From Legionella_C sp963803545 (GTDB lineage: Bacteria; Pseudomonadota; Gammaproteobacteria; Legionellales; Legionellaceae), in contig CAWDMX010000004.1 of assembly GCA_963803545.1 (NCBI GenBank), positions 558,001-622,000 on the forward strand: a DNA stretch of 64,000 nt, written 5' to 3'. The notes below the pieces were generated by a model. That model searched no databases and was not told the DNA's origin. It saw only the letters and a program-made list of their open reading frames with translations. The first letter of the stretch is position 1, and every line of letters starts with the position of its first letter. Below, in pieces: positions 45,484 to 55,046 of this stretch. Both the position numbers and the translations under genes were made by a program.

Positions 45484-46671
45484 ATGAATTCTAAGCCCTC
45501 TTTTGTTACGCTTTTACTATTGATCTCTTTCGGCTCTGTCAACGCTGTTTTATTTACCCCGGCGCTCCCTGCTATCACCCATTTTTTTTCCATTTCAACC
45601 GACCTAGCTAATTATACCATTACGTGGTTTTTGATTGGCTATGCAATGGGACAGTTATTGTACGGCCCATTAGCCAATCGGTTTGGTCGCAAACCCGCTA
45701 TTTATATGGGTATAAGCATTCAAATAATAAGCAGTCTTTTGTGCATTATTGCAGGAATAATAGATCAATACTGGTTGTTGGTCGTCGCGCGATTTTTACT
45801 AGCACTTGGTTCTGGAGTGGGTTTAAAAATTACATTTACAATTGTTCACGAGGGATTTTTACCGCAACAAGCCAACCAAAAAACAGCCTATCTAATGCTT
45901 GGATTTGCCATTATGCCCGGTCTATCCGTTGCTTTAGGAGGATTTTTAAATTCATACTGGGGCTGGTACAGCTGCTTTTACGCAGGCATCGCTTACGGCT
46001 TGCTGCTGTTGCTCTTATCAAGTCGTTTACCAGAAACATTAGCGCACCGTGATTTACATGCTTTGAAGCCTCGGCATTTGCTGGCGACTTATATTGAACA
46101 ATTTAAGAATAAAAAGCTGGTTCTTGGCGGCGTAACGCTGGGTTTATGCAGCAGTGTTATTTATATTTTTGCAGCCGTGGCGCCGTTTATTGCTATAAAC
46201 CTAGCAGGAATGACCAGTTTTGAATACGGATTAGCAAACGCCATACCCCCTGTTGGTTTAATAACCGGATCGCTTATTAGTGCGCGATTGTCCAAATATA
46301 TTTCTTTACACACCATTGCCCGGGCCGGCGTCTATGTCTCACTGGTTGGAAGCGTAATAATGGCTGCCAATTTTGAGCTTCACCTCGGTATAATTTGGTC
46401 GCTTTTTATACCCATGGTTGTTATATATTTAGGGCTGTGCATGATAATGGCAAGCATTTCAGTTGTTGCGCTCAGCGCATCTTCTGATAAAGCACACTCC
46501 TCTGCTGTGATGAGCTTTTTAAATATAAGCGTTGCTACCATTATGACTTTTATCAGCGGTACTTTTGTTCTTGACTCACTCGTTCTACCCGCCTGCTACG
46601 CTTTTATAGGGTTGGCCATGTTACTCACGGTCCGCTATTTAGCCGCTATGAGTCCAACCTACGATGATTAA
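45484..46671 (+). CDS. MFS transporter, Bcr/CflA-like drug exporter
   Basis: 395 residues with about 12 membrane helices. The loop 2-3 motif A reads GPLANRFGRKPA (Asn where Asp is usual). GSGVGLKITFTIVHEGF replaces the usual motif C region of the Bcr/CflA exporters. The best match in style is the Bcr/CflA family that exports drugs or small metabolites; the substrate is unknown. It overlaps rlmH by 8 bp, so both are in one transcript that may run on to mrdA and rodA. Confidence 0.82.
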   Translation: MNSKPSFVTLLLLISFGSVNAVLFTPALPAITHFFSISTDLANYTITWFLIGYAMGQLLYGPLANRFGRKPAIYMGISIQIISSLLCIIAGIIDQYWLLVVARFLLALGSGVGLKITFTIVHEGFLPQQANQKTAYLMLGFAIMPGLSVALGGFLNSYWGWYSCFYAGIAYGLLLLLLSSRLPETLAHRDLHALKPRHLLATYIEQFKNKKLVLGGVTLGLCSSVIYIFAAVAPFIAINLAGMTSFEYGLANAIPPVGLITGSLISARLSKYISLHTIARAGVYVSLVGSVIMAANFELHLGIIWSLFIPMVVIYLGLCMIMASISVVALSASSDKAHSSAVMSFLNISVATIMTFISGTFVLDSLVLPACYAFIGLAMLLTVRYLAAMSPTYDD

Positions 46672-47134
46672 AGTTACTGTTATTGCCTACGGCAATAAAA
46701 TGCCAGATTGGGTGAATTCGGCGGTTAAAAACTACAGTAAAAACTTAAGGGAATTTGTACGATTCACTTTAGTTGAAATCCCGCTAATAAAACGGCACAA
46801 AGGATGTGACCTGCCCCGATTAATACAAAAAGAATCGCTGGTAATGCATGCAGCCATCCCTAATAATGCTCGCATCATTGCTTTAGCTATTAAAGGTGAT
46901 ACTTTTTCATCGGAGCAAATGGCGTTAAAAATTGAAGTTTTGTTAAACAAGCACAGTCACCTGTGTTTTATTATTGGAGGTCCGGAGGGATTAAGCGAGG
47001 ACAGCTTAACGCGCTGTCAAGAGACGTGGTCTTTGTCGCCGCTTACATTGCCGCATCCTTTAGTGCGTGTTCTGTTTCTTGAGGCCTTGTACAGAGGATT
47101 TAGTATTTTAAACAACCATCCTTATCATCGATAG
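46664..47134 (+). CDS. rlmH: 23S rRNA (pseudouridine1915-N3)-methyltransferase RlmH
   Basis: A SPOUT-class methyltransferase acting on assembled 70S ribosomes. The C-terminal knot is clear: FIIGGPEGLSED, LSPLTLPHPLVRVL and LYRGFSILNNHPYH. 156 residues match E. coli (155). The common neighbours mrdA-rodA follow directly, as in E. coli; rsfS and nadD, which usually precede, are replaced by an MFS gene. Confidence 0.95.
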   Translation: MIKVTVIAYGNKMPDWVNSAVKNYSKNLREFVRFTLVEIPLIKRHKGCDLPRLIQKESLVMHAAIPNNARIIALAIKGDTFSSEQMALKIEVLLNKHSHLCFIIGGPEGLSEDSLTRCQETWSLSPLTLPHPLVRVLFLEALYRGFSILNNHPYHR

Positions 47135-47168
47135 TGTTGCATAACACCCAATATTGTGAATTTAAAAA

Positions 47169-49016
47169 ATGCGTTCTAAGTTTAATTCAAACAAGCATAT
47201 AAGTAGGCAGGTGGTGCAATCGTCGCGCTTAGCTTTACTTAGCCTTTTTATAGTTGTCCTCACCCTGCTGCTGCTATACCGGTTGGCGTATTTGCAAATT
47301 ACCCAATATAAACGATACCATACCCTCTCTTTAAACAATCAGCTATCCATCACGCCCATCGCTCCTCCACGTGGTGTTATTCTAGATAGAAACGGTGTTT
47401 TATTAGCGGAAAACATTCCAATTTATGTTCTTGAAATTATCCCTGAGCGGGTTAAAGATAGTGCGCGCACCATTGCGCAGCTCCAAAAAATACTCCCGTC
47501 CATTTCCAGTGAGGATATTGATAATTTTAATCGTGCCCGCCACCATAATCGTTCGTTTATACCCATCCCTTTAAAATTAAAATTAACCCAAGAAGAAGTT
47601 GCGATTTTTGCCCTACACCAATATCAGTTTAAAGGCGTAAGTGTGAAAGCTCGTCTTATGCGCTTTTACCCCCTCGGCGAACTTACGGCACATATATTAG
47701 GATACGTTGGACGTATTAATATAAAAGAACTCCAAAGCGTTAACTCCAGTAATTACCGAGCCACCAACTTTATTGGGAAAACTGGAATTGAGCAATTTTA
47801 TGAAGACAGCCTCCACGGCATTGTAGGCTACCAACAAATAGAAACCGATGTGAGCGGTAGAACGATTCGAGTTATAAAAAAACAAAACCCTATTCCTGGT
47901 AAAAAACTGCTGTTAACAATTGATATTCGTTTACAGCAAGCCGCTTATACCGCAATGCACGACAGACGCGGTGCTGTTGTACTGATGAGCACTCATAGCG
48001 GTGAAATTCTAGCAATGGTTAGCTCACCAAGCTTTAATCCCAATATTTTTGTCAATGGCATTAACGCTGAGAATTATCGCAAATTAACTATGGCAACCGA
48101 CAAACCTTTATACAATCGGGCTGTACGGGGCCTTTACCCCCCCGCTTCCACTATCAAACCTTTTATAGCTTTAGCGGGTTTGGAAAAGAACGTGGTTGAC
48201 AAAAGCTCCCGTATTTTTGACCCAGGGTGGTTTAAACTTCCACACAGCACACATGCGTATCGTGATTGGCGTAAAAGTGGACACGGCTCTATTAGCATGA
48301 TTCGAGCCATTACCGTATCGTGCGACACCTACTTCTATCAGTTAGGTCAAAAACTAGGCATTGCAGCTATAGAAGAGGTATTAAATCAATTTGGTTTTGG
48401 CCAACTCACGCACGTGGATTTGAACGAAGAAGCAAGTGGCTTACTACCCAGCCCACGTTGGAAACGCACGGTTAAAAAAACCAGTTGGTATCCAGGTGAT
48501 ACTTTAATCACGTCGATTGGCCAAGGTTTTATGCTTGCCTCACCCTTACAGCTTGCTAACGCAACTGTCGCACTAGCTCGACAAGGAATACGATTTAGAC
48601 CGCACCTGCTGTATAAAACCCTTGAAAACTCCGATAAAACCGAACAGTTGTATCCTGCGCTGGAGGATTACCCTATCCGTTTGCGCGACGATGAAATTTG
48701 GAACACTATTCAACAAGGCATGCAAAACGTTATCACCAGCCATGAAGGGACGGGACATCGGTTTGGTCGCAAACCACCCTATTCGGTAGCTGCAAAAACA
48801 GGTACCGCACAGGTGTTTGGTGGAAAAAAATACGACAAACAGACCCAGAGCGAGATGTCTGAATATCTTCGCGACCACTCTTTATTTATCGCCTACGCAC
48901 CGGTTGAAAGCCCTGAGGTTTCCATCGCGGTTATTGTTGAGAACGATGTAATTGCAGCCTCCGTGGCACGAGAAGTTCTGGATGTTTATTTTAACCTTAA
49001 GCAAGGTACGCTCTAA
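47169..49016 (+). CDS. mrdA: Penicillin-binding protein 2 (MrdA)
   Basis: The transpeptidase of the rod-shape elongasome in the inner membrane, facing the periplasm. An N-terminal anchor (LALLSLFIVVLTLLLLYRL) is followed by a PBP dimer domain with PPRGVILDRNG, then the transpeptidase with PASTIKPF (nucleophile Ser327), SCD in the SxN position, and AAKTGTAQVFGG. 615 residues, near the E. coli length of 633. It is followed without gap by rodA, its glycosyltransferase partner. Confidence 0.95.
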   Translation: MRSKFNSNKHISRQVVQSSRLALLSLFIVVLTLLLLYRLAYLQITQYKRYHTLSLNNQLSITPIAPPRGVILDRNGVLLAENIPIYVLEIIPERVKDSARTIAQLQKILPSISSEDIDNFNRARHHNRSFIPIPLKLKLTQEEVAIFALHQYQFKGVSVKARLMRFYPLGELTAHILGYVGRINIKELQSVNSSNYRATNFIGKTGIEQFYEDSLHGIVGYQQIETDVSGRTIRVIKKQNPIPGKKLLLTIDIRLQQAAYTAMHDRRGAVVLMSTHSGEILAMVSSPSFNPNIFVNGINAENYRKLTMATDKPLYNRAVRGLYPPASTIKPFIALAGLEKNVVDKSSRIFDPGWFKLPHSTHAYRDWRKSGHGSISMIRAITVSCDTYFYQLGQKLGIAAIEEVLNQFGFGQLTHVDLNEEASGLLPSPRWKRTVKKTSWYPGDTLITSIGQGFMLASPLQLANATVALARQGIRFRPHLLYKTLENSDKTEQLYPALEDYPIRLRDDEIWNTIQQGMQNVITSHEGTGHRFGRKPPYSVAAKTGTAQVFGGKKYDKQTQSEMSEYLRDHSLFIAYAPVESPEVSIAVIVENDVIAASVAREVLDVYFNLKQGTL

Positions 49017-50132
49017 ATGAAAAACGCATACAATCGACCTATGTATCGCTTAACGGTTCAATCAATTCATCTTGATTGGCCTTTATGTGGGTTGTTGGTC
49101 GCTTTGTTTGCGGTCGGAATATTTGTGCTGTACAGCGCCTCCAATCAGAATGTAAGCATGGTAGCGCGCCAAGGCGTAAGGCTACTATTAGCAATAAGTC
49201 TTATGGCCGGTCTTGCTATGATACCGCCGCACAAATATAAAATTTGGACACCATGGATATTTAGCGCCGGCCTATTGCTCTTACTTGCGGTGATGATCAC
49301 GGGAAAGATAGGAAAAGGTGCCCAGCGCTGGCTGGATATCGGAATTTTCCGTTTTCAACCTTCGGAAATAATGAAACTGGCAGTGCCTCTAATGACCGCG
49401 TGGTATCTTGATAAAAAAAAATTACCTTTAACCAGTAAAACCTTGATGATTAGCATGTTATTAATAATGATACCCGCAATTATGATTGCCAAGCAACCCG
49501 ACTTGGGAACGGCGATAATGGTCGTAGTCGCAGGATTAACCACACTATTTGTCGCGGGTATTTCTCCAGTAATTCTTGGCATTGCGGCGGGGGTCATTAT
49601 GGCTTTTGCGCCAGTGTTGTGGTTTGTTATGCACGACTATCAGCGGCAACGTATTCTTACGCTATTAAATCCCGAGCAAGACCCTCTTGGAACAGGCTAT
49701 CACATTATCCAGTCAAAAATTGCTATTGGTTCTGGCGGTATTTTTGGAAAAGGTTGGCTTGAAGGCACGCAATCGCATTTAAATTTCTTACCCGAACATG
49801 CCACGGATTTTATTTTTGCGGTAAGTGGCGAAGAGCTTGGGTTTGTGGGTAGTTCCATCATCATAATCCTAGTATTACTAATTTCTTTGCGCTGCATTCG
49901 TATTGCTCAGCTCGCCCAAACCAGTTACACCCGTTTATTAGCCGCAAGTTTAGCGATGAGTTTTTTCTTATCGGCGTTTGTAAATATGGGAATGGTCATG
50001 GGGATACTGCCCGTCGTAGGCATTCCGTTGCCTCTTGTTAGCTACGGTGGTACAGCAATGGTAACTTTCTTGGCTGGGTTTGGAATTTTGATGTCAATAA
50101 GCACCCATCGAATACTATTTAATTCAGCCTAA
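49017..50132 (+). CDS. rodA: Peptidoglycan glycosyltransferase RodA (MrdB)
   Basis: A SEDS-family polymerase with about ten membrane helices that makes glycan strands with PBP2. Typical SEDS motifs are GAQRWLDIGIFRFQPSE, KQPDLGTA, LPEHATDFIFAVSGEELGF and GIPLPLVSYGG. The Asp in HATDFIF is the conserved catalytic region. The ATG follows the mrdA stop at once. Its 3' end overlaps the convergent rnhB by 4 bp. Confidence 0.95.
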   Translation: MKNAYNRPMYRLTVQSIHLDWPLCGLLVALFAVGIFVLYSASNQNVSMVARQGVRLLLAISLMAGLAMIPPHKYKIWTPWIFSAGLLLLLAVMITGKIGKGAQRWLDIGIFRFQPSEIMKLAVPLMTAWYLDKKKLPLTSKTLMISMLLIMIPAIMIAKQPDLGTAIMVVVAGLTTLFVAGISPVILGIAAGVIMAFAPVLWFVMHDYQRQRILTLLNPEQDPLGTGYHIIQSKIAIGSGGIFGKGWLEGTQSHLNFLPEHATDFIFAVSGEELGFVGSSIIIILVLLISLRCIRIAQLAQTSYTRLLAASLAMSFFLSAFVNMGMVMGILPVVGIPLPLVSYGGTAMVTFLAGFGILMSISTHRILFNSA

Positions 50133-50698
50133 GATTTTTGCAAAACTAAAGAGGCTACGGGGGCAAAGCTTTTACGATGTATCGGACATGGGCCTAAGCG
50201 CATTAACGCGGCGCGATGTTCCTGGGTTGGGTAGCCCTTATGTTTTGCAAACCCGTACCCCGGATACAAAACATCCATTGCGTGCATTTCGCTATCACGC
50301 GCAACCTTAGCAAGAATTGAAGCCGCCCCTATTTCAAAAATTAATAAGTCACCCTTCACAATCGCCTCACAGGGCATGGCAATGCTTGGAATAAAAGCCC
50401 CATCAACAAGCACTTTACTGGGTACAATTGACAAGTTACTAACAGCGCGTTGCATGGCCAATAGTGTTGCTTGATGAATATTAATGGCGTCGATTTCTTC
50501 TGGTTCCACTCGTCCAAAAGCATACGAGCAGGCTTGTTCTTTAATTAATGAGGCAAGTACGGCACGTTTATTAGCGCTTAATTTTTTAGAGTCCGTAACC
50601 CCATTAAGAGGTTTAGACATAATAACCGCAGCGGTAATTAGTGGCCCCGCAAGTGGCCCACGCCCAACCTCGTCCACCCCAGCAATATAGAACGGCAT
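50129..50698 (-). CDS. rnhB: Ribonuclease HII
   Basis: It removes ribonucleotides and RNA primers from DNA. The catalytic acidic residues sit in IAGVDEVGRGPLAGPL (Asp-Glu) and VLVDGAF; the C-terminal KGYPTQEHRAALMRLGPCPIHR is typical. The ATG at 50698 (MPFYIAGVDE) is chosen over a start at 50749, because it has AAGGA upstream and removes a 17-residue lead absent from the family. About 189 residues. Confidence 0.93.
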   Translation of the reverse strand: MPFYIAGVDEVGRGPLAGPLITAAVIMSKPLNGVTDSKKLSANKRAVLASLIKEQACSYAFGRVEPEEIDAINIHQATLLAMQRAVSNLSIVPSKVLVDGAFIPSIAMPCEAIVKGDLLIFEIGAASILAKVARDSEMHAMDVLYPGYGFAKHKGYPTQEHRAALMRLGPCPIHRKSFAPVASLVLQKS

Positions 50699-50819
50699 CA
50701 AAGTCCTTGTATGAATAAAAAAAAACCATGATACACGGCAAGTTGGCAAATATAAATCCGAATTGATTTATTCATTAATAAATGCGATTATGCGGACAAA
50801 TTATTAACAAATTGCTATT

Positions 50820-51782
50820 ATGTCCGAAATTAATTGCGCAGTTATTGGGGTTGGTTATTTGGGGCGTTTCCACGCACAGAAATACCAAAAAATTGAAAAT
50901 GTTCGTTTGATTGGAGTGTGTGACATCAATCAAGCAGCCTGCGACGCTGTTGCTCGAGAACTTAATGTTACAAGCTATTACGATTACCGTGAGTTGTTCG
51001 GTGTAGTGGATGCGGTTAGCATTGCGGCAACCACCAGCCAACACTACGATATTGCGCGTGAGTGCATAGCCGCAGGGATTCATGTTCTTATTGAAAAACC
51101 CATTACTAAAACGGTTGTAGAAGCAGATGAATTAATCGCTCTTGCTGAAAAACACAATGTTAAACTACAGGTTGGACATTTAGAGCGCTTCAATTCCGCA
51201 CGTCTTGCCTTAGAAGAGCACCTTGATAATCCAATGTTTATTGAATCGCAGCGTTTAGCCCCTTTTAATCCGCGCGGTACCGATGTCAATGTAATCTTGG
51301 ATATTATGATTCATGATATCGATATTATTCAAACTATTGTTAAAAGTCCTATTGCTCATATTGAAGCCCAAGGCGCTCCTGTATTATCAAAAGCCGTCGA
51401 TATAGCCAATGCACGAATTACTTTTGCCAATCGCTGTGTTGCGAATATAACGGCAAGTAGAATTAGTTTTAAAATAGAACGTAAAACACGAATCTTTCAA
51501 CCAGACTCTTATATTTCTATTGATTATCATAATAAACAATTTGCATTATTCAAAAAAGGCGATGGTGAAATGTTCCCAGGCATACCTGAAATTACTCGAC
51601 ATCAATCTGTTTTAGAGCAAGGCGATGCCTTATTTGAAGAAGTGAAATCCTTTATTAACTGCATTAGGAATAACTGCAAACCCCTAGTAACAGGAGCGGA
51701 AGGGAGAGATGCGTTAGCTACCGCTGAAAAGATAACGGCGTTGGTAACAGGTAATTTAGAAGCCAGTCTCAATAATGCCTAA
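50820..51782 (+). CDS. gnnA: Gfo/Idh/MocA oxidoreductase, probable UDP-GlcNAc 3-dehydrogenase GnnA
   Basis: An N-terminal Rossmann fold (AVIGVGYLGRFHAQKY, CDINQAA) and the family motif IEKPITKT are followed by the sugar-binding half with IMIHDIDI. It is fused in operon with lpxB (8-bp overlap). In the GnnA-GnnB pathway this enzyme oxidises UDP-GlcNAc at C3 so that GnnB can aminate it, giving lipid A with 2,3-diaminoglucose and all-amide acyl chains, as in Legionella. The linkage to lpxB and the sequence wording support this role; gnnB is not in the window, so the assignment is likely but not proven. Confidence 0.7.
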   Translation: MSEINCAVIGVGYLGRFHAQKYQKIENVRLIGVCDINQAACDAVARELNVTSYYDYRELFGVVDAVSIAATTSQHYDIARECIAAGIHVLIEKPITKTVVEADELIALAEKHNVKLQVGHLERFNSARLALEEHLDNPMFIESQRLAPFNPRGTDVNVILDIMIHDIDIIQTIVKSPIAHIEAQGAPVLSKAVDIANARITFANRCVANITASRISFKIERKTRIFQPDSYISIDYHNKQFALFKKGDGEMFPGIPEITRHQSVLEQGDALFEEVKSFINCIRNNCKPLVTGAEGRDALATAEKITALVTGNLEASLNNA

Positions 51783-52911
51783 AAGAATTGTCATCATTGC
51801 GGGAGAGGAGTCGGGAGACGTGCACTCCGCCCGTTTAATAAAAAAACTACGTTTACAAAGTAATGAACTCATCATAAGCGGCATTGGTGGCAAGCATATG
51901 GAAGCTGAGGGAGTGATTCTTCTATGCAATCTAGCGCAGTATGGTGTGACAGGTCTTACCGAAGTTGTTCGCCACGCTCGAGTCATAAGACAGGCATTCA
52001 CTTTAATAAAAAAACATTTAACGGAACACAGACCCGACTTACTAATTTTGGTGGATTATCCCGGCTTTAATTTACGATTGGCTAAATTTGCTAAAGAGCA
52101 ACTGAACCTTAAAATTTTATATTACATCAGCCCACAAATTTGGGCATGGAAAGCTGGACGCATCCACACTATTAAAAAGTACGTAGATAGTATGGCGGTA
52201 ATATTTCCTTTTGAAAAATCACTCTACACTAAGGCTGCAGTTCCTGCTTATTTTGTCGGTCACCCCTTAGTTGATGCTCAAAAAACATTGCCTGATCAAC
52301 ATTGTTTACGAAGCCAGTTTAACGTTCCAACCAATAAGAAAATAATCGCGCTACTACCTGGAAGCCGGATGAACGAGATTTCGCGTCTGCTCCCTGTTAT
52401 GTGCGCTAGTGCCCAATCTTTGTATAAAGAAATGCCTGATATTCACTTTATAATCCCAATTGCAAAGACAGTCAGCTCCGCTACGGTGCGCCACTATTTC
52501 GCAAAAACTACACTACCGATAACGTATACTGATGGCCAAGCGGTAGAAGTTGCCGCCGCAAGCGATTGCATCGTTGTTGCATCCGGTACTGCGTCTTTAG
52601 AGTGCGCCCTATTATTAAAACCGATGTGCATTATTTACAAATCTTCTTTGATTACCTACATTGCAGCCATGAAACTTATGAAAGTTAAATATTTAGGACT
52701 ATGCAACTTACTTGAAAATAAGATGATAGTCCCTGAGCTGCTACAATACGACTGCAACCCCTCGGAGCTAACAGCAACGATACGATGTTTACTTAATAAC
52801 AGCAGCGTAAAGAAAAATATCGAAAATAATTTATTAAAAATGAAAAATGAATTGTCGTCTAATTTGGCTGATTGTAAATTAGAGGATTTAGTCTTAAATC
52901 ACCTCATTTGA
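51775..52911 (+). CDS. lpxB: Lipid-A-disaccharide synthase LpxB
   Basis: A GT-B glycosyltransferase of family 19 that joins lipid X to UDP-2,3-diacylglucosamine at the inner membrane. Motifs are IAGEESGDVHSARL at the N terminus, YYISPQIWAWK, ALLPGSRMNEISRLLP and ASGTASLECAL. 378 residues match the family. The start codon overlaps the gnnA stop, implying translational coupling. Confidence 0.95.
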   Translation: MPKRIVIIAGEESGDVHSARLIKKLRLQSNELIISGIGGKHMEAEGVILLCNLAQYGVTGLTEVVRHARVIRQAFTLIKKHLTEHRPDLLILVDYPGFNLRLAKFAKEQLNLKILYYISPQIWAWKAGRIHTIKKYVDSMAVIFPFEKSLYTKAAVPAYFVGHPLVDAQKTLPDQHCLRSQFNVPTNKKIIALLPGSRMNEISRLLPVMCASAQSLYKEMPDIHFIIPIAKTVSSATVRHYFAKTTLPITYTDGQAVEVAAASDCIVVASGTASLECALLLKPMCIIYKSSLITYIAAMKLMKVKYLGLCNLLENKMIVPELLQYDCNPSELTATIRCLLNNSSVKKNIENNLLKMKNELSSNLADCKLEDLVLNHLI

Positions 52912-52959
52912 TTTTTTTAACCCCGTTAATGGTATATTTGTTATTTTTTGGAGAACTTT

Positions 52960-53361
52960 TTGAAATCTTTATTATTTATAGCGGTAGCTTCCGTAATGGC
53001 CGGCGCAATTCCCAGTTACGCCTCATCAAATCACTTTATTCAACGTATTGTTCTGCACGACAACTCCCCCGTATTGGCTTTTACCACCACCGATTTTCTT
53101 GATGCGCGACACAAGTCCCATGTTTATCTTCGAGGGCCTAAGAACTGGAAATTTTTAATCGCCAATCCCCGTCTTAATATAATAAAAGATAGTAGTTGCA
53201 AACAATTTTCCGGAAGAACACCTGAGGAAACAGGTCGGTTGGATTTGTATTTAGACCTTATACCCTGTCGCGATAAGATTAAGCATAAAGTTGTTTATAA
53301 GCTTACAAATTGTAGAGCTGTCTGGACTAAAGAAGTCTATCCCGTTAGTCAATCCTTTTAA
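52960..53361 (+). CDS. Small secreted protein of unknown function
   Basis: About 133 residues with a signal peptide (LKSLLFIAVASVMAGAIPSYA, cut about here). The mature part has Cys in SSCKQF, IPCRDK and TNCRAVW. The start is set at TTG 52960 because GGAG lies 7 bp upstream; a TTG at 52948 would overlap that site. The tail NCRAVWTKEV recalls KCRALWQPIA in the secreted protein at 55539, so the two may be distant paralogues. It follows lpxB by 48 bp. Confidence 0.6.
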   Translation: MKSLLFIAVASVMAGAIPSYASSNHFIQRIVLHDNSPVLAFTTTDFLDARHKSHVYLRGPKNWKFLIANPRLNIIKDSSCKQFSGRTPEETGRLDLYLDLIPCRDKIKHKVVYKLTNCRAVWTKEVYPVSQSF

Positions 53362-53471
53362 ACGTACAATTTAATAAATTAATTTTGTTGTTTGGTTTGC
53401 TTTTTGATTAATCTCTAACTACAGTTTAATTGTTGTACGGAGATACTACTTTTACTTACAAGGAGTTCAAA

Positions 53472-53633
53472 ATGGATAATTTCAAACAAAAAGTTCAAGC
53501 TGATTCACAAAACGACAAACAAGGTATGGGTCAAGACACTTCACCCTCACGCAAAGAACACGGTGCTCAAGAGCAACGTCCTCAGCACCCCGGCAACAGA
53601 GAAGTTAAAGGTGATTCTCGTGACAAACGATAA
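53472..53633 (+). CDS. Small hydrophilic protein, probably disordered
   Basis: 53 residues starting MDNFKQKVQADSQNDKQG, made almost wholly of Gln, Asp, Lys, Arg, Gly, Pro and Ser with no hydrophobic core. A strong AAGGAG stands 6 bp before ATG 53472, and a good terminator follows 12 bp after the stop, which together support a real single-gene transcript. The composition resembles small stress or desiccation-type proteins; function unknown. Confidence 0.65.
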   Translation: MDNFKQKVQADSQNDKQGMGQDTSPSRKEHGAQEQRPQHPGNREVKGDSRDKR

Positions 53634-53644
53634 TTAGCTTTTTT

Positions 53645-53677
53645 AAATACCACAGTTTACTGTGGTATTTAATTTTT
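53645..53677 (+). terminator. Rho-independent terminator
   Basis: AAATACCACAG-TTTA-CTGTGGTATTT is a perfect 11-bp stem with a four-base loop, then AATTTTT. A T-run also precedes it on the other strand. Confidence 0.85.
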
Positions 53678-53687
53678 AGGAATTAAT

Positions 53688-53987
53688 ATGTTAGTGACTT
53701 TTTCTACCGATGCTTTTGAAAATATTTCCTACTTTCAGGATATAGCACAACAGCTTTTAAAAAATATGGGACACAGCGGTACAGTACCTGGAGCAATTAA
53801 AGCGCATGAAATTGGCGCGGCTTTAACTCAATTAAAAAATGCCGTTCAATTATCCCCTACTTCTTCTAATAACAATTCCACTGATGACGATGCTGAAGTT
53901 ATAATAAGTCTAAAACAGCGCGCAATTCCCCTGATTAATTTACTCGAAGCGGCTTTGCAAAAAAAGTGCGATGTTTTATGGCATTAA
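53688..53987 (+). CDS. DUF1840 family protein
   Basis: 99 residues. MLVTFSTDAFENISYFQDIA, QLLKNMGHSGTVPGAI, and the ending RAIPLINLLEAALQKKCDVLW are typical of DUF1840, a small cytosolic family of unknown function in beta- and gammaproteobacteria. A central SSNNNSTDDD linker is the usual variable region. It lies alone between the terminator at 53645 and the fis gene. Confidence 0.88.
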   Translation: MLVTFSTDAFENISYFQDIAQQLLKNMGHSGTVPGAIKAHEIGAALTQLKNAVQLSPTSSNNNSTDDDAEVIISLKQRAIPLINLLEAALQKKCDVLWH

Positions 53988-54162
53988 CCGTAGAATAAAC
54001 CCTTCTTACTAATAATACACTTCCCACGCAGAAGGTGAGTTTTGTCCTTTTTTTTGTTAATATTGTAGATAATCAAATAAGCTTGCTGTACAATAATTCC
54101 GACTTTCAGCTTTTGTTGAAAGTATCTGGATAGATAAATAACAAGAATAAGGAAGTTTTTTT

Positions 54163-54468
54163 ATGATGAACGCTACAGAAGTTAAAACATCCCCTATTAG
54201 TTTTCAACAAGATCAGGATCAGGGCCTGCAAGATTTAGTTTACAGTCTAGTCACACGGTTTTTAGCTGAAAATAAAAATAAATCAATTAATGACTTATAC
54301 GATATGATTCTGTGTGAAGTTGAGCCGCCATTATTACAAGCGGTTTTGGAAAGACGTCGTGGCAATCAATTGCAAGCCGCCAAAATGCTGGGCATCAGTC
54401 GCGGAACTATCAGAAAAAAATTACAACGTTATTTTGGCACTAAATATTTTCGTCTATCTGATGAATAA
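54163..54468 (+). CDS. fis: DNA-binding protein Fis
   Basis: A nucleoid-associated homodimer that bends DNA and tunes growth-phase and, in Legionella, virulence-gene expression. 101 residues; the C-terminal HTH reads GNQLQAAKMLGISRGTIRKK, and PLLQAVLERRRGNQ is the preceding helix. AAGGAAG lies upstream of ATG 54163. It is not next to dusB as in E. coli; Legionellales often have several Fis copies, so this may be an extra one. Confidence 0.92.
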   Translation: MMNATEVKTSPISFQQDQDQGLQDLVYSLVTRFLAENKNKSINDLYDMILCEVEPPLLQAVLERRRGNQLQAAKMLGISRGTIRKKLQRYFGTKYFRLSDE

Positions 54469-55046
54469 TATCAGTCTACGGCTGATTACAAAGCTCTTTT
54501 CAAAAACTCAAACCGTGTAAAAATTTTTTAAGATCCCGCAAAAGAACATCCAAAGCGAGATCCAAAATCACCTGAATTAGTTCTGGTAGAGTCGGAACTA
54601 ATTCAGATATTACTGTATTTCTAATGAATACTTATTTCTAGCTCTTCAGTTAATGTAACAAATAATTTTTTTTCAACTAAAGCACCATTTTGTGCATCAG
54701 AAAAAAACAACTTTTTCAAACAATCTAAACTGGGCTATTTTAAATTAAAAATATTGGTTGATATTTGCTTCCAAGTATTTCGTCAAGCAGCTAATTTTTA
54801 CGAACTCGATGAGTGCGTTGAAGCTCATGTTTGATCGCAATAAATAGCTCTTGATTTTCAGTCACGCTAACAAATAACTGGTTGTATTTTCTAGGTTTTA
54901 GTATCTTAGACAGCACAATAATGGATTATTATACAATTTTTGATGAATTATAAATCTAGTAAAAAAATAATTACCGTTGCAAATAGTAATTATTAAAAAA
55001 TTAAAGTCGATGTTTTTTACCAACAACCTTATTTCAAACAAAACTT
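54469..55046. other. Gene-poor region with short antisense open stretches
   Basis: About 580 AT-rich bp. On the minus strand there are two short protein-like stretches, NQLFVSVTENQELFIAIKHE ending RVRKN (stop near 54793), and DAQNGALVEKKLFVTLTEEL (near 54700-54630). Their shared LFV-(S/T)-(V/L)-TE wording suggests a decayed tandem duplicate of one small gene. No start signal or known family. Confidence 0.35.
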
